Assembly: GCF_000633595.2 (NCBI RefSeq)
Contig: NZ_JIBU02000023.1
Coordinates: forward strand, 406,944 to 470,943
From: Clostridium drakei
GTDB lineage: Bacteria > Bacillota > Clostridia > Clostridiales > Clostridiaceae
DNA: 64,000 bases
Direction: 5' to 3'
Part shown: one piece after another, positions 44,040 through 53,261 of the stretch
How the letters are laid out: each line of letters begins with the position of its first letter
How positions within the stretch are numbered: position 1 is the stretch's first letter
Notes under the pieces: generated by a model
Told to the model about the DNA's origin: nothing
Seen by the model: only the letters and a program-made list of their open reading frames with translations
The model's database searches: none
Position numbers and translations under genes: made by a program

Positions 44040-47000
44040 CTATTTAAAGTATTGTACTCCTGATTCAAATAATTTTTGATCCTTGCTTCCTTGTATATTT
44101 TTAAATACATTGTCACCTTTTCTTTCTGAGTGTCCCATTTTACCAAGCACTCTTCCATCAGGACTTGTTATACCTTCTATAGCATATACTGAACCATTTT
44201 GATTAAATCTTATATCATAAGTAGCATTTCCTTCATAATCTACATATTGAGTTGCTACTTGACCATTTTCTATAAGTCTCTTTAGGGTTATTTCATCAGC
44301 AACAAATCTTCCTTCACCATGAGAAACTGCAATTGAATGTACATCTCCTACATTAACATTACTAAACCATGGTGATAAATTTGATGTTATTTTAGTATTT
44401 ACTATATGTGATACGTGGCGTCCTATTTTGTTATAAGTAAGTGTTGGACAGCTTTCATCTATATCTCTTATTTCACCAAAAGGTACTAAGCCTAATTTTA
44501 TCAAAGCTTGGAATCCATTGCATATACCTAACATCAATCCATCTCTATTATTTAAAAGTTCCATAACAGCTTCCTTTATTTTAGGATTTCTAAATACTGT
44601 TGCTATAAATTTACCAGAACCATCTGGTTCATCACCTGCACTAAATCCACCTGGAAGCATTACTATTTGAGAAGCTTTTATTGATTTTTCCATATAATCT
44701 ATAGATTTTTCTATATCTTTTGCACTTAAATTTTTAAGTACCATAACTTCTACATCAGCACCAGCTTTTTTAAATGCTCTAGCTGAATCATATTCACAGT
44801 TTGTTCCTGGGAATACTGGTATAAATACCTTTGGTTTTACCACCTTTATTGATGGTGTTTTTATATCTTTAGTTTTGAATTCTATATTCTTTATATCAAC
44901 ATTTATTTCTTTTGTCTTTGTTGGGAATATATTTTCCAAAGAACCTTCCCAAGCTTTATAAAGCTCTTGTATATCTAGTTTTAAATCAGCTGCATATATT
45001 GAAGCTTCTTCTATTGTTTCTCCAATTACCTTATATTCAATTCCTTCTAACTCTTTATTTAAATCTAAGTCTTTAGAAACTTCTATTACTATAGAACCAT
45101 ACATTGGTGCAAATAATTCTTTTTCTGTAACATTACTTAATTTAACACCTATCCTATTTCCAAAACTCATCTTACTTACAACTTCACATATACCACCATT
45201 TCTAACGGTCATAGCTGAAAGTACTTCTTGTTTTTCTGTCATAGAAGTTACAGCTTTTAAATTTTTCTTTAATACATCAAAGTTAGGAAGATCATATTCA
45301 TCTCTAGTCATAGGAATTATAACAATATTGCTTCCTGACTTTTTAAATTCTGATGAAATTACTTTATCCGTATTTACTACATTAACTGCAAATGATACAA
45401 GTGTTGGTGGTACATCCATATCCTTAAAGCTTCCTGACATACTGTCTTTTCCACCTATAGCTGCAATGCCTAATTGTCTTTGTGCATATAAAGCACCCAT
45501 TAATGCTGCAAATGGCTTACCCCATCTTGAAGCATCTTTTCCTAGTCTTTCAAAGTATTCCTGGAAAGTAAGTCTTATCTTAGATGCATCTCCACCACAA
45601 GCAACTATCTTTGCTGTAGATTCTACTACTGCATATACTGCACCGTGGAATGGACTCCATGTAGAAATTTCAGGATTATATCCAAAGGTCATAATTGTTC
45701 CTGTTTTAGTTTCTTTATTTAATACTGGAAGTTTTGCTGCCATACCTTCTGCTGGAGTATCTTGATATTTTCCTCCAAAAGGCATAAGCACTGTACCAGC
45801 ACCAATAGTACTATCAAATCTTTCTATTAAACCTTTTTGGCTACACACATTTAAGTCTTTTAATGTATTAATCCAATGATCTCTTAAATCAGTTACATCT
45901 CTATCTATATTAAAGTAATTCTCATCTTCTTTAGGCGCTTTCACAGAAACTTCTATCTTCTGTCTTACACCATTAGTATCTAAAAATTCTCTGCTCATAT
46001 CTACTATAGGTGTTCCCTTCCAGTACATCTTCAATCTTTTATCTGAAGTTACATCTGCCACTTTTACAGCTTCTAAATTCTCATCTTCTGCATATTTTAT
46101 AAATTTATCTGCATCTTCCTTTGAAACTACCACTGCCATACGTTCTTGAGATTCTGATATAGAAAGTTCTGTTCCATCAAGTCCTTCATATTTTTTAGGT
46201 ACCAAATCTAAGTTTATATTCAATCCATCTGTAAGCTCTCCTATAGCAACAGATACTCCACCTGCACCAAAGTCATTACATCTTTTTATCATAGTGCTTA
46301 CTTCTTCTTTTCTAAACAATCTTTGAATTTTTCTTTCAGTTGGAGCATTACCTTTTTGAACTTCAGAACCACAAGTTAAAATAGAGCTTTCTGTATGCTT
46401 TTTAGAAGAACCTGTAGCACCACCACAGCCATCTCTTCCTGTTCTTCCACCAACTAAAATAACTACGTCAGAAGGTATTGGAGCTTCTCTCCTAACATTT
46501 TTCATTGGAGCTGCACCAATAACTGCTCCTATTTCCATTCTCTTTGCTACATATCCCTCATTATATATTTCAGCTACCTGACCTGTAGCAAGTCCTATTT
46601 GATTTCCATAAGAACTATATCCATGAGCTGCTGATCTTGTTATTTTCTTTTGAGGAAGCTTTCCAGCTAAAGTATCTTTTATTGCAGTTCTTGGATCTGC
46701 ACTTCCTGTAACTCTCATAGCTTGATATACATATGATCTACCTGAAAGAGGATCTCTTATAGCACCACCAAGACAAGTTGCTGCTCCTCCAAAAGGTTCA
46801 ATTTCTGTAGGATGATTATGAGTTTCATTTTTGAACATAACAAGCCATTTTTCTTTTTTTCCATCTATATCAGCATCTACTACTATACTGCAAGCATTAA
46901 TTTCTTCTGATTGATCTAAATCATCTAAAAGTCCATTTTTTCTAAGTTCTTTCATACCTATAACAGCTATATCCATAAGACAAACTGGCTTATCTTTATC

Positions 47001-47801
47001 ACCATATAAATCTTTTCTAACAGATAAATAGTCTTTGTATACATCCTTTATAGGTTTAGTTAAATGAGCTTCTTCTATGTCCACTTTAGTAAGTTCTGTC
47101 ATAAAGGTAGTATGTCTGCAGTGATCTGACCAATATGTATCTATAACCTTTATTTCAGTAATTGTTGGATTTCTTTTTTCTGCATCTTTAAAATATTTTT
47201 GACAGAATTTTAAATCTTCAACACTCATTGCAAGACCTTTTTCTTGTACAAAAGCCTTAACTTTTTCATCATCCATTTCTATAAAACCATCTAGTACTTC
47301 AACAGAATCTGGAACTACAACTTCCATTTCTAAAGTTTCTGGTTTTTGTAAAGAAGCTTCTCTTGAGTCCACATTGTTTATACAATATTTTTTTATTTCT
47401 TCAAATTCTTTATCAGATATATTTCCACTTACTATATATACCTTTGCAGATAAAATAGTTGGTTTTTCACTTTGAGTAAGTATTTGAACACATTGAGATG
47501 CTGAATCAGCTCTTTGATCATATTGTCCTGGTAGATATTCAACAGCAAAAATCCTGTGTTTTTCATCAACTTCTATTTTATCTTCATAAACTACATCAAC
47601 AGTCCTCTCTGAAAAAATAGTATGCTTTGATTCTTCAAATTCTTCTTCAGATATTCCTTCTATATCATAACGATTGATTAATCTAATTCCTTCTAACCCA
47701 TTAATACTTAAACTCTCTTTTAGATCTTGTAATGTATTTTGTGCTTCTACATCAAATCCTGCTTTTTTTTCTACAAATATTCTTTTAACATAATTTGCCA
47801 T
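44040..47801 (-). CDS. purL: Phosphoribosylformylglycinamidine synthase, single-chain
   Basis: 1253 residues after GGGGG. One chain holds all activities: an N-terminal PurS-like and linker region (FCQKYFKDAEKRNPT, DTYWSDHCRHTTF), two AIRS-type halves with the ATP site FKNETHNHPTEIEPFGGAAT and GGKDSMSGSFKD, and a C-terminal class I glutaminase with the nucleophile in GICNGFQALIKLG and the histidine in HGEGRF. It converts FGAR to FGAM with glutamine and ATP in purine synthesis. The single-chain form, common in clostridia, replaces the purS/purQ/purL trio of Bacillus. It stands alone here. Confidence 0.97.
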   Translation of the reverse strand: MANYVKRIFVEKKAGFDVEAQNTLQDLKESLSINGLEGIRLINRYDIEGISEEEFEESKHTIFSERTVDVVYEDKIEVDEKHRIFAVEYLPGQYDQRADSASQCVQILTQSEKPTILSAKVYIVSGNISDKEFEEIKKYCINNVDSREASLQKPETLEMEVVVPDSVEVLDGFIEMDDEKVKAFVQEKGLAMSVEDLKFCQKYFKDAEKRNPTITEIKVIDTYWSDHCRHTTFMTELTKVDIEEAHLTKPIKDVYKDYLSVRKDLYGDKDKPVCLMDIAVIGMKELRKNGLLDDLDQSEEINACSIVVDADIDGKKEKWLVMFKNETHNHPTEIEPFGGAATCLGGAIRDPLSGRSYVYQAMRVTGSADPRTAIKDTLAGKLPQKKITRSAAHGYSSYGNQIGLATGQVAEIYNEGYVAKRMEIGAVIGAAPMKNVRREAPIPSDVVILVGGRTGRDGCGGATGSSKKHTESSILTCGSEVQKGNAPTERKIQRLFRKEEVSTMIKRCNDFGAGGVSVAIGELTDGLNINLDLVPKKYEGLDGTELSISESQERMAVVVSKEDADKFIKYAEDENLEAVKVADVTSDKRLKMYWKGTPIVDMSREFLDTNGVRQKIEVSVKAPKEDENYFNIDRDVTDLRDHWINTLKDLNVCSQKGLIERFDSTIGAGTVLMPFGGKYQDTPAEGMAAKLPVLNKETKTGTIMTFGYNPEISTWSPFHGAVYAVVESTAKIVACGGDASKIRLTFQEYFERLGKDASRWGKPFAALMGALYAQRQLGIAAIGGKDSMSGSFKDMDVPPTLVSFAVNVVNTDKVISSEFKKSGSNIVIIPMTRDEYDLPNFDVLKKNLKAVTSMTEKQEVLSAMTVRNGGICEVVSKMSFGNRIGVKLSNVTEKELFAPMYGSIVIEVSKDLDLNKELEGIEYKVIGETIEEASIYAADLKLDIQELYKAWEGSLENIFPTKTKEINVDIKNIEFKTKDIKTPSIKVVKPKVFIPVFPGTNCEYDSARAFKKAGADVEVMVLKNLSAKDIEKSIDYMEKSIKASQIVMLPGGFSAGDEPDGSGKFIATVFRNPKIKEAVMELLNNRDGLMLGICNGFQALIKLGLVPFGEIRDIDESCPTLTYNKIGRHVSHIVNTKITSNLSPWFSNVNVGDVHSIAVSHGEGRFVADEITLKRLIENGQVATQYVDYEGNATYDIRFNQNGSVYAIEGITSPDGRVLGKMGHSERKGDNVFKNIQGSKDQKLFESGVQYFK

Positions 47802-47833
47802 TTTTATCCCCCTTATTTTATATAAGTAAGTTT

Positions 47834-47949
47834 CACGAACATTTTATATTAATTTAAAATTATCATTCGCTTAAATTATATCATAAATATGCGATAATAC
47901 AAATAATAAATAAAAATTTATCTAAAAAATTTACATATTCGCGAACAAT
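47834..47949. promoter_or_regulatory. Possible PurBox-like motifs upstream of purL
   Basis: CACGAACATTTT (47834-47845) and TTCGCGAACAAT (47938-47949) carry the CGAACAT/CGAACAA core of Firmicute PurR boxes. They point the same way and are about 100 bp apart, whereas Bacillus sites are a close inverted pair, so this is weak. Confidence 0.25.
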
Positions 47950-48007
47950 CAGTCTGTATGTTTATTTCATTATTCGTATTTAACTCTACTTTAGTAAATA
48001 TAAAATT

Positions 48008-49048
48008 TCAAATAATAAAACTTAATGCTACTATGATATATACAGCAATAAGCTGAATTCCTTCTAACCAATTAGATTCTCCATCACTAGCTACTCTATT
48101 TACTATAAGTATTGACACTACAAGTGCTACCAACTCAAATTCATTAAATATTATACTCATAGGCTTAAATAAGAGACTTAAAAATACAAGTATAGGTGCT
48201 ACAAACAATATTATTTGCAGACTAGAGCCTATAGCTATTTCTATAGCTACATCCATTTTATTTTTCATTGCCATAACTATAGCAGTACTATGTTCCGCTG
48301 CATTTCCTATTATAGGAATTATAATTATACCTACAAAGAACTCACTTAGTTTTAAAGTTTCTGTCATTGGTTCTACAGATCCAACTAAGAACTCACTTTC
48401 TAGAGCAATAACTAAAGTACACAAAACTAAAACTAATATAGATTTTTTTAAACTCCACTTTGCTTTTTGATTTTCTATATGTTCTGATCCATATAAATCC
48501 TTATGTGTATGAAATGAAAAATATAATCCTAATAAATATATTATAAACATAGCTAAAGCAACTGAAATGCTTAACCATTCATATTTTGAAGTAATTAATT
48601 CTTTATTTGCTGTATGAGTAAATATGGCTGGTATACAAAGTCCTATAACTGCAAATAGCAGCATACTAGAAGAAACTTCCACTATCTTTTTATTAAATTT
48701 CTGTACTTTATATTTTAATCCTCCAAAAAGCATACTTGCTCCAAGTACTAATAGTATATTACCTATAACAGAGCCGGCAATAGAAGCTTTAACTACATCA
48801 AAAAGTCCTGCTTTTAAAGCAAAAAAAGATATAATAAGTTCTGTAGCATTCCCAAAGGTTGCATTTAAAAATCCACCTATCCTTGGTCCTGAATATACAG
48901 ATATCTCTTCTGTAGCCTCTCCCATAAATCCAGCCAATGGTATTATAGAAAGAGCTGAAATTATAAAAATCCATATAGGCTTTAGTTTCATAAATTCAGC
49001 TGCTATACTAATAGGAATAAAAATCAAAAAAAATTTTATAAAATTCAT
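48008..49048 (-). CDS. Calcium/proton antiporter (CaCA family)
   Basis: 346 residues, about ten to eleven membrane helices, after GGGAG. The two inverted alpha-repeat signatures are clear: GFLNATFGNATELIISFFAL in the first half and IIPIIGNAAEHSTAIVMAMKN in the second, with the ion-binding glutamates in each. This is the CAX/ChaA group that expels Ca2+ in exchange for protons. Cation preference is inferred. Single gene, divergent from a methyltransferase gene. Confidence 0.93.
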   Translation of the reverse strand: MNFIKFFLIFIPISIAAEFMKLKPIWIFIISALSIIPLAGFMGEATEEISVYSGPRIGGFLNATFGNATELIISFFALKAGLFDVVKASIAGSVIGNILLVLGASMLFGGLKYKVQKFNKKIVEVSSSMLLFAVIGLCIPAIFTHTANKELITSKYEWLSISVALAMFIIYLLGLYFSFHTHKDLYGSEHIENQKAKWSLKKSILVLVLCTLVIALESEFLVGSVEPMTETLKLSEFFVGIIIIPIIGNAAEHSTAIVMAMKNKMDVAIEIAIGSSLQIILFVAPILVFLSLLFKPMSIIFNEFELVALVVSILIVNRVASDGESNWLEGIQLIAVYIIVALSFII

Positions 49049-49270
49049 TACTATACTCCCTACTTATATATTTAAGTAAATACTTATAATTTATATTTTG
49101 TTACCTTATAGTTTTTATACATTAATATAATTTTTCAGAGCCAATTTTAAAAAGAAACTCCTTATTTTTAGCTTTAGCATTGTAAACAGATTAGTGTTAT
49201 AGTAAAATTTTATAGTAATGATTATTGTTAAAATAAATTATTTATTCATGACATACTTTAGGAGGTTTAT

Positions 49271-50059
49271 ATGCAGGAAGAACACACAAAAATAAATGAA
49301 CTTGCTTGGAACCAAATGGCATATGATGCTTGGGTTTATCGTTTCGGTACTCCCTTAGAGGCTTCAAAAAAGATACTAACAGATCCTATTTCGCGATTAG
49401 GTTTATTAAGTAAGTATTTTATAAATGTTAAAAATAAAAAAATAGCAAATTTGTTAGGTTCACACGGAACTAAGGCAATATCACTGTCATTAATGGGTGC
49501 AAATGTCACAGTTGTAGATTTTTCTTATGAAAATTCAAGATATGCTTTAGATTTAGCTAGAGCTTGTAACACACATATAAGATATATAGTTTCAGATGTA
49601 CTCAATATACCAGAAGAAGAATTCACATCAGATTATGACATAGTTTTTTGTGAACTTGGTATACTTCATTACTTTACAGATTTGAATCCATTTTTTAATG
49701 TTGCTTCAAGACTTTTAAAAAAGGGCGGAACTTTCATGATTGAAGATTTTCATCCCATATCTACAAAACTAATTACAAACAGAGGAAAAAGGCATAAAGT
49801 TACTGGAGACTACTTTAGTACAGCTATAGAAGAAACTGATGTAGCTTATATGAAATTTATTCCTGGAATAGAAAATCTTACAGCCGAGGAAAAAAATGCT
49901 TTTCAAAAGGCTTACTTAAGAAAATGGACTATAGGTGAAATTGTAACTTCTATTGCCAATAATAATCTATATATAAAGACATTACAAGAAAGTGAAGGCC
50001 CTAAGCCAGAAGATAAAGGCATTCCAAAGCTATTTACCATAGTTGCCCAAAAAATGTAA
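49271..50059 (+). CDS. Class I SAM-dependent methyltransferase
   Basis: 262 residues after AGGAGGTTTAT. Rossmann methyltransferase core: IANLLGSHGTKAISLSLMGA (motif I, slightly unusual glycine pattern), VTVVDFSYENSRYALDLA (acidic ribose ligand), IRYIVSDVLNIP, and YDIVFCELGILHYFTDL. The later MIEDFHPI and a lid segment are substrate-side. It probably methylates a small molecule; substrate is unknown. The gene is followed 13 nt later by the NusG-domain-II gene with a strong ribosome site, so the three plus-strand genes form an operon. Confidence 0.85.
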   Translation: MQEEHTKINELAWNQMAYDAWVYRFGTPLEASKKILTDPISRLGLLSKYFINVKNKKIANLLGSHGTKAISLSLMGANVTVVDFSYENSRYALDLARACNTHIRYIVSDVLNIPEEEFTSDYDIVFCELGILHYFTDLNPFFNVASRLLKKGGTFMIEDFHPISTKLITNRGKRHKVTGDYFSTAIEETDVAYMKFIPGIENLTAEEKNAFQKAYLRKWTIGEIVTSIANNNLYIKTLQESEGPKPEDKGIPKLFTIVAQKM

Positions 50060-50072
50060 AAGGAGACAAAAT

Positions 50073-50456
50073 ATGAAAAAAGGAGATAAAATAGCTGCTA
50101 TACTAATAATAGCTCTAATTGCAATAAGTGCAATTTCAGTTTTTTTATATAAACAGCATATAAAAAGTTCTCATCATATAGCTAATATAAAACAAGACGG
50201 AAAGGTAATTAAAACTATAGATTTAGATACTGTAAAAGAAGCACAAGAAATAAGAGTACCTTATAATGGCAATCACTTTAATGTTATAGAAGTGCTTCCC
50301 GGAAAAATAAGAATTAAAGATGCGGATTGCCCTGATAAAATTTGCATTAAAACCGGTTGGATATCAGAACCAGGTCAAAGTTCTGTTTGTCTTCCTCATA
50401 GATTAATGATAACTATAGAAGGCAAAAATGCTAAAGTTGACCAAATATCAAGCTAA
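50073..50456 (+). CDS. Membrane-anchored NusG-domain-II protein
   Basis: The frame opens at 50043, but AAAAGGAGACAAAAT fixes the ATG at 50073; 127 residues. One N-terminal membrane helix (AAILIIALIAISAISVFLY), then an extracytoplasmic beta domain of the NusG_II type with NVIEVLPGKIRIKDADCPDK, ICIKTGWISEPGQS and VCLPHRLMITI. The three cysteines (DCPDKIC and VCLPH) are conserved features of this small family. It often sits beside a Gx transporter and electron-transport or FMN-transferase genes. Function is unknown. Confidence 0.85.
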   Translation: MKKGDKIAAILIIALIAISAISVFLYKQHIKSSHHIANIKQDGKVIKTIDLDTVKEAQEIRVPYNGNHFNVIEVLPGKIRIKDADCPDKICIKTGWISEPGQSSVCLPHRLMITIEGKNAKVDQISS

Positions 50457-50469
50457 TGAAGGTGTAGCA

Positions 50470-50979
50470 ATGAAAAAAACAAGAAAAATGGTATTCTTAA
50501 GTTTTTTAGTAAGTATTGCCCTGGTAATATATATAGTAGAAGCACAAATACCTGTACTTTTTCCTGGAATAAAATTAGGCCTTGCCAACATCATATCACT
50601 TGCTGCCCTAATATTAATGGGTTGGAAAGAAGCCTTACTTATAATGTTTCTAAGAACTCTTTTAGGTTCAATGTTTGGTGGATCTATGTCCGCCTTTATG
50701 TTCAGTATAGCTGGCGGACTATTAAGTAATATTGTAATGATACTGCTTTATAAATATTTTAAGGATTCTGTAAGCCTATGGACAATAAGTATATGTGGTG
50801 CTATATTTCATAACATAGGTCAACTATTCGTAGCTTCTCTGGTTATAAAAGATTTTAGAATATATATTTATCTTCCAGTACTTTTGGTATCCGCAGTAGT
50901 AACAGGATACTTTATAGGTCTTTCTACTAAGCTTTTAACAAAACATATTAATAAAATTCCTATGTTTAAAAACATTTAA
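50470..50979 (+). CDS. Gx transporter family protein (heptaprenyl diphosphate synthase component I-like)
   Basis: ATG at 50470 after GAAGGTG; 169 residues, about five to six membrane helices. Family motifs are FPGIKLGLANIISLAALILMGWKEALLI, read here in two parts as FPGIKLGLANI and GWKEALLIMFLRTLLGSMFGG, and the glycine-rich IAGGLLSNIV. Its name as a heptaprenyl synthase component is historical; the protein looks like the S component of an ECF-type importer. Co-transcribed with the NusG-domain-II gene. It ends inside a 19-bp terminator. Confidence 0.85.
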   Translation: MKKTRKMVFLSFLVSIALVIYIVEAQIPVLFPGIKLGLANIISLAALILMGWKEALLIMFLRTLLGSMFGGSMSAFMFSIAGGLLSNIVMILLYKYFKDSVSLWTISICGAIFHNIGQLFVASLVIKDFRIYIYLPVLLVSAVVTGYFIGLSTKLLTKHINKIPMFKNI

Positions 50980-51011
50980 AAAATATTGCTTTGCAATATT
51001 TTTTAAATGTT
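50971..51011. terminator. 19-bp perfect terminator after the Gx transporter gene
   Basis: Left arm 50971-50989 (AACATTTAAAAAATATTGC) pairs with 50993-51011 across a 3-nt loop. It overlaps the gene's stop codon and also faces the convergent dehydrogenase gene. Confidence 0.85.
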
Positions 51012-51019
51012 CATTGTTA

Positions 51020-52009
51020 TTATTTCTTCAAAAATTCAGGCCCAGTTTTTGCTTCTTTCATAGTGCTCTTGATATAATCAATGCTTCCATTCAATTTTCT
51101 TGTCTCCCAATCATCAAGTTTTGGAGCAATTCTTCTAATGATTCCATCTTTACCAATTAAGCATGGCATACTTAATGCTACATCACCATCGTGACCATAT
51201 TCACCTCTAAGAGTTGTACATGCTGGATAAACACTTCTCTCATCTAAAGCAACGCATTTTGCCATAGTTACAGCTGCTTGTGCAACACCAGCATTAGTCC
51301 ATCCTTTTGCATTTAAAACATCATAAGCAGTCTTAACTACTTCTTTACCAATTTCCTCTGCATTGAGCTGTTCTACATCATTATAATAAGAAGCAAATTC
51401 TTTATACACTATGCCAGCAACATTAAGTTTACTTAAAACCGGAAATGCAGTCATACCATGTTCACCCATCATATAACCAGTTACAGACTTTGGATCAATA
51501 TTATAAAGATTTGCAACTGTCTTTCTTAATCTAGCAGAATCCAGCATCGTTCCTGTCCCAAATATTTTTCCACTTGGATATCCAAATTCATTTTCAGCAA
51601 TATACACCATAGTATCAAGTGGGTTAGTAATAAAAATGATGACCGCATTCTTAGTATATTTAGTAATTTCAGCCATAACTTCACGGATAACACCAGCATT
51701 ATGTGTAGTTAAAAGAGTTCGATCTGGCATAGCTTCAGGATGATCTGGGTCTTTTAATATACTTGGTCCTGCTGCACATATAATAACATCAGCATCTTTA
51801 CATTGTTCATAGCCACCGCTTGTAACTTCAATATTATTCATATAAGTCAATGCTGTAGCATGACTCTGATCTAGTGCTTCACCATGAGCTACTCCCTTAT
51901 CCAAGTCAATTACTCCAATCTTACCAAAAAGACCAAGTTTCATGGCATCAGCCAGTACATAAGACCCAACATGTCCAACTCCAACAACTACTAATTTTAA
52001 TGGTTTCAT
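51020..52009 (-). CDS. L-lactate/malate dehydrogenase family (2-hydroxyacid dehydrogenase)
   Basis: 329 residues after AAAGGAATGATGG. NAD site VVVGVGHVGSYVLADAM with the acidic VIDLDK, catalytic histidine in MMGEHGMTAFP, and the aspartate-arginine block LDSARLRKTVANL. The active-site loop after ICAAGPSILKDPDHPEAMPD is several residues longer than in standard lactate dehydrogenase, and the usual QKPGE-R motif is replaced, so a bulkier 2-oxoacid such as 2-oxoisocaproate is possible. The leader carries a 30-bp perfect inverted repeat. Confidence 0.85.
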   Translation of the reverse strand: MKPLKLVVVGVGHVGSYVLADAMKLGLFGKIGVIDLDKGVAHGEALDQSHATALTYMNNIEVTSGGYEQCKDADVIICAAGPSILKDPDHPEAMPDRTLLTTHNAGVIREVMAEITKYTKNAVIIFITNPLDTMVYIAENEFGYPSGKIFGTGTMLDSARLRKTVANLYNIDPKSVTGYMMGEHGMTAFPVLSKLNVAGIVYKEFASYYNDVEQLNAEEIGKEVVKTAYDVLNAKGWTNAGVAQAAVTMAKCVALDERSVYPACTTLRGEYGHDGDVALSMPCLIGKDGIIRRIAPKLDDWETRKLNGSIDYIKSTMKEAKTGPEFLKK

Positions 52010-52031
52010 ATTTCCATCATTCCTTTCAAAT

Positions 52032-52109
52032 ATAGCTAATGATAAAATAAACTTTTAAATAAATGCTATATAGAACATCTATTTAAAAGTTTATTTTATC
52101 ATTAGCTAT
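52032..52109. repeat. 30-bp perfect inverted repeat in the dehydrogenase leader
   Basis: Arms 52032-52061 and 52080-52109 are perfectly complementary over 30 bp with an 18-nt loop; the outer ends are ATAGCTAATG/CATTAGCTAT. It lies 23 bp upstream of the ATG. No T run follows on either strand, so it does not look like a standard terminator. Confidence 0.85.
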
Positions 52110-52295
52110 GTAATATTCTAAATATTTCATCTGTTTTCAGTATAACACTAACATAAAGTTTTTTACAAGTATACCGCTCTTAAGCAATTCAACCAAAACA
52201 TACAAGCTTTTAGTATCATAACTATTATAATGAATTAAAAATAGTTACACTTTCTTTCTGTATCATGGTTAGTTAAATTAGGATTTTCCGCTTTT

Positions 52296-53138
52296 CTAAA
52301 TTAGTATCTCTGTGCCTGTTTTAATGTACTGAATTTTATCTCCTAATGTAGCTTTTAATTTTCTATACGCTTTTTCTCCTGTACAATGTCCTGTGTACAC
52401 TCTTTCCACATTTGAAGTAATAATTTCATTTATAAGTACATCAATTTGATCTTGGGATGCAGTTAATAATTTTACGATTGGAATTTTCACTAAATGAAAT
52501 CCACCTATAACTGCTTTGATATTTAAATCTTTAAACTTATTTCTAGCAGTTTTTATCATGTTAGCAGCACCATTGTGAGAACATCCTGTAAATATACTTA
52601 TATAATCCTGTTCCTTAATTACCATGATTAATTCATGTTCAAATTTATCTCTAACTAATTCATTTTTCTTTTTAACGAACATATATTTATTGCCTTCAGG
52701 AATTTCATAATATTTATTTATATCTGTAATAATGTAGACATCTTTCATCATTTCTGTAAAATCTTTTACATACTCAATTCTATGAGAATAATTTTTGAAA
52801 ATATTACCATCAATACTAATATTCTTATTAAATAACATAAGATGAAAATAGTATTCTTCTGAAGCTTCTGCTTTCATATACACTTTTGCTTTACTATTTA
52901 TTTTTAAAAAAGGTATTAACCCTCCACCATGATCTCCATGTCCATGGGATAATACTACAGCATCTACTTCTCTTAAATTAATACCTAGCTTTTCTGCATT
53001 ATGAATAAATTCACCTGTCCTTCCTGTGTCAAAAAGTATATGTTTATTATCTTTTTCTATATAAAGACACAGCCCTTTTTCATTAATTAAATTATTTGAA
53101 TCATCTTTAATATTTTCTATAAGCGTAATTATTTTCAT
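52296..53138 (-). CDS. Metallo-beta-lactamase-fold hydrolase
   Basis: 280 residues. Metal motif VVLSHGHGDHGGGL (HxHxDH), then IFTGCSHNGAANMI, VIGGFHLVK and YTGHCTGEKA carry the remaining ligands. The N-terminal LCLYIEKDNKHILFDTGRTGEF is the usual MBL start. The CSHNG and GGFHL patterns match the archaeal/bacterial group annotated as dihydropterin ribofuranosylaminobenzene phosphate synthase-like, which is a weak functional hint. Single gene between the dehydrogenase and rnf operon terminators. Confidence 0.82.
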   Translation of the reverse strand: MKIITLIENIKDDSNNLINEKGLCLYIEKDNKHILFDTGRTGEFIHNAEKLGINLREVDAVVLSHGHGDHGGGLIPFLKINSKAKVYMKAEASEEYYFHLMLFNKNISIDGNIFKNYSHRIEYVKDFTEMMKDVYIITDINKYYEIPEGNKYMFVKKKNELVRDKFEHELIMVIKEQDYISIFTGCSHNGAANMIKTARNKFKDLNIKAVIGGFHLVKIPIVKLLTASQDQIDVLINEIITSNVERVYTGHCTGEKAYRKLKATLGDKIQYIKTGTEILI

Positions 53139-53208
53139 ACATTTCCCTCTTTAAAAACAACTTTTTATTACTCATTAATATTGTAATCGTCTTATATTAT
53201 AACATTAA

Positions 53209-53242
53209 AAGGGTGGAAACTCATTAAAGAATTTCCACCCTT
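53209..53242 (-). terminator. rnf operon terminator
   Basis: AAGGGTGGAAA (53209-53219) pairs perfectly with TTTCCACCCTT (53232-53242), just past the rnfB stop. Confidence 0.85.
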
Positions 53243-53261
53243 AAAATTATTAAAATTAATT

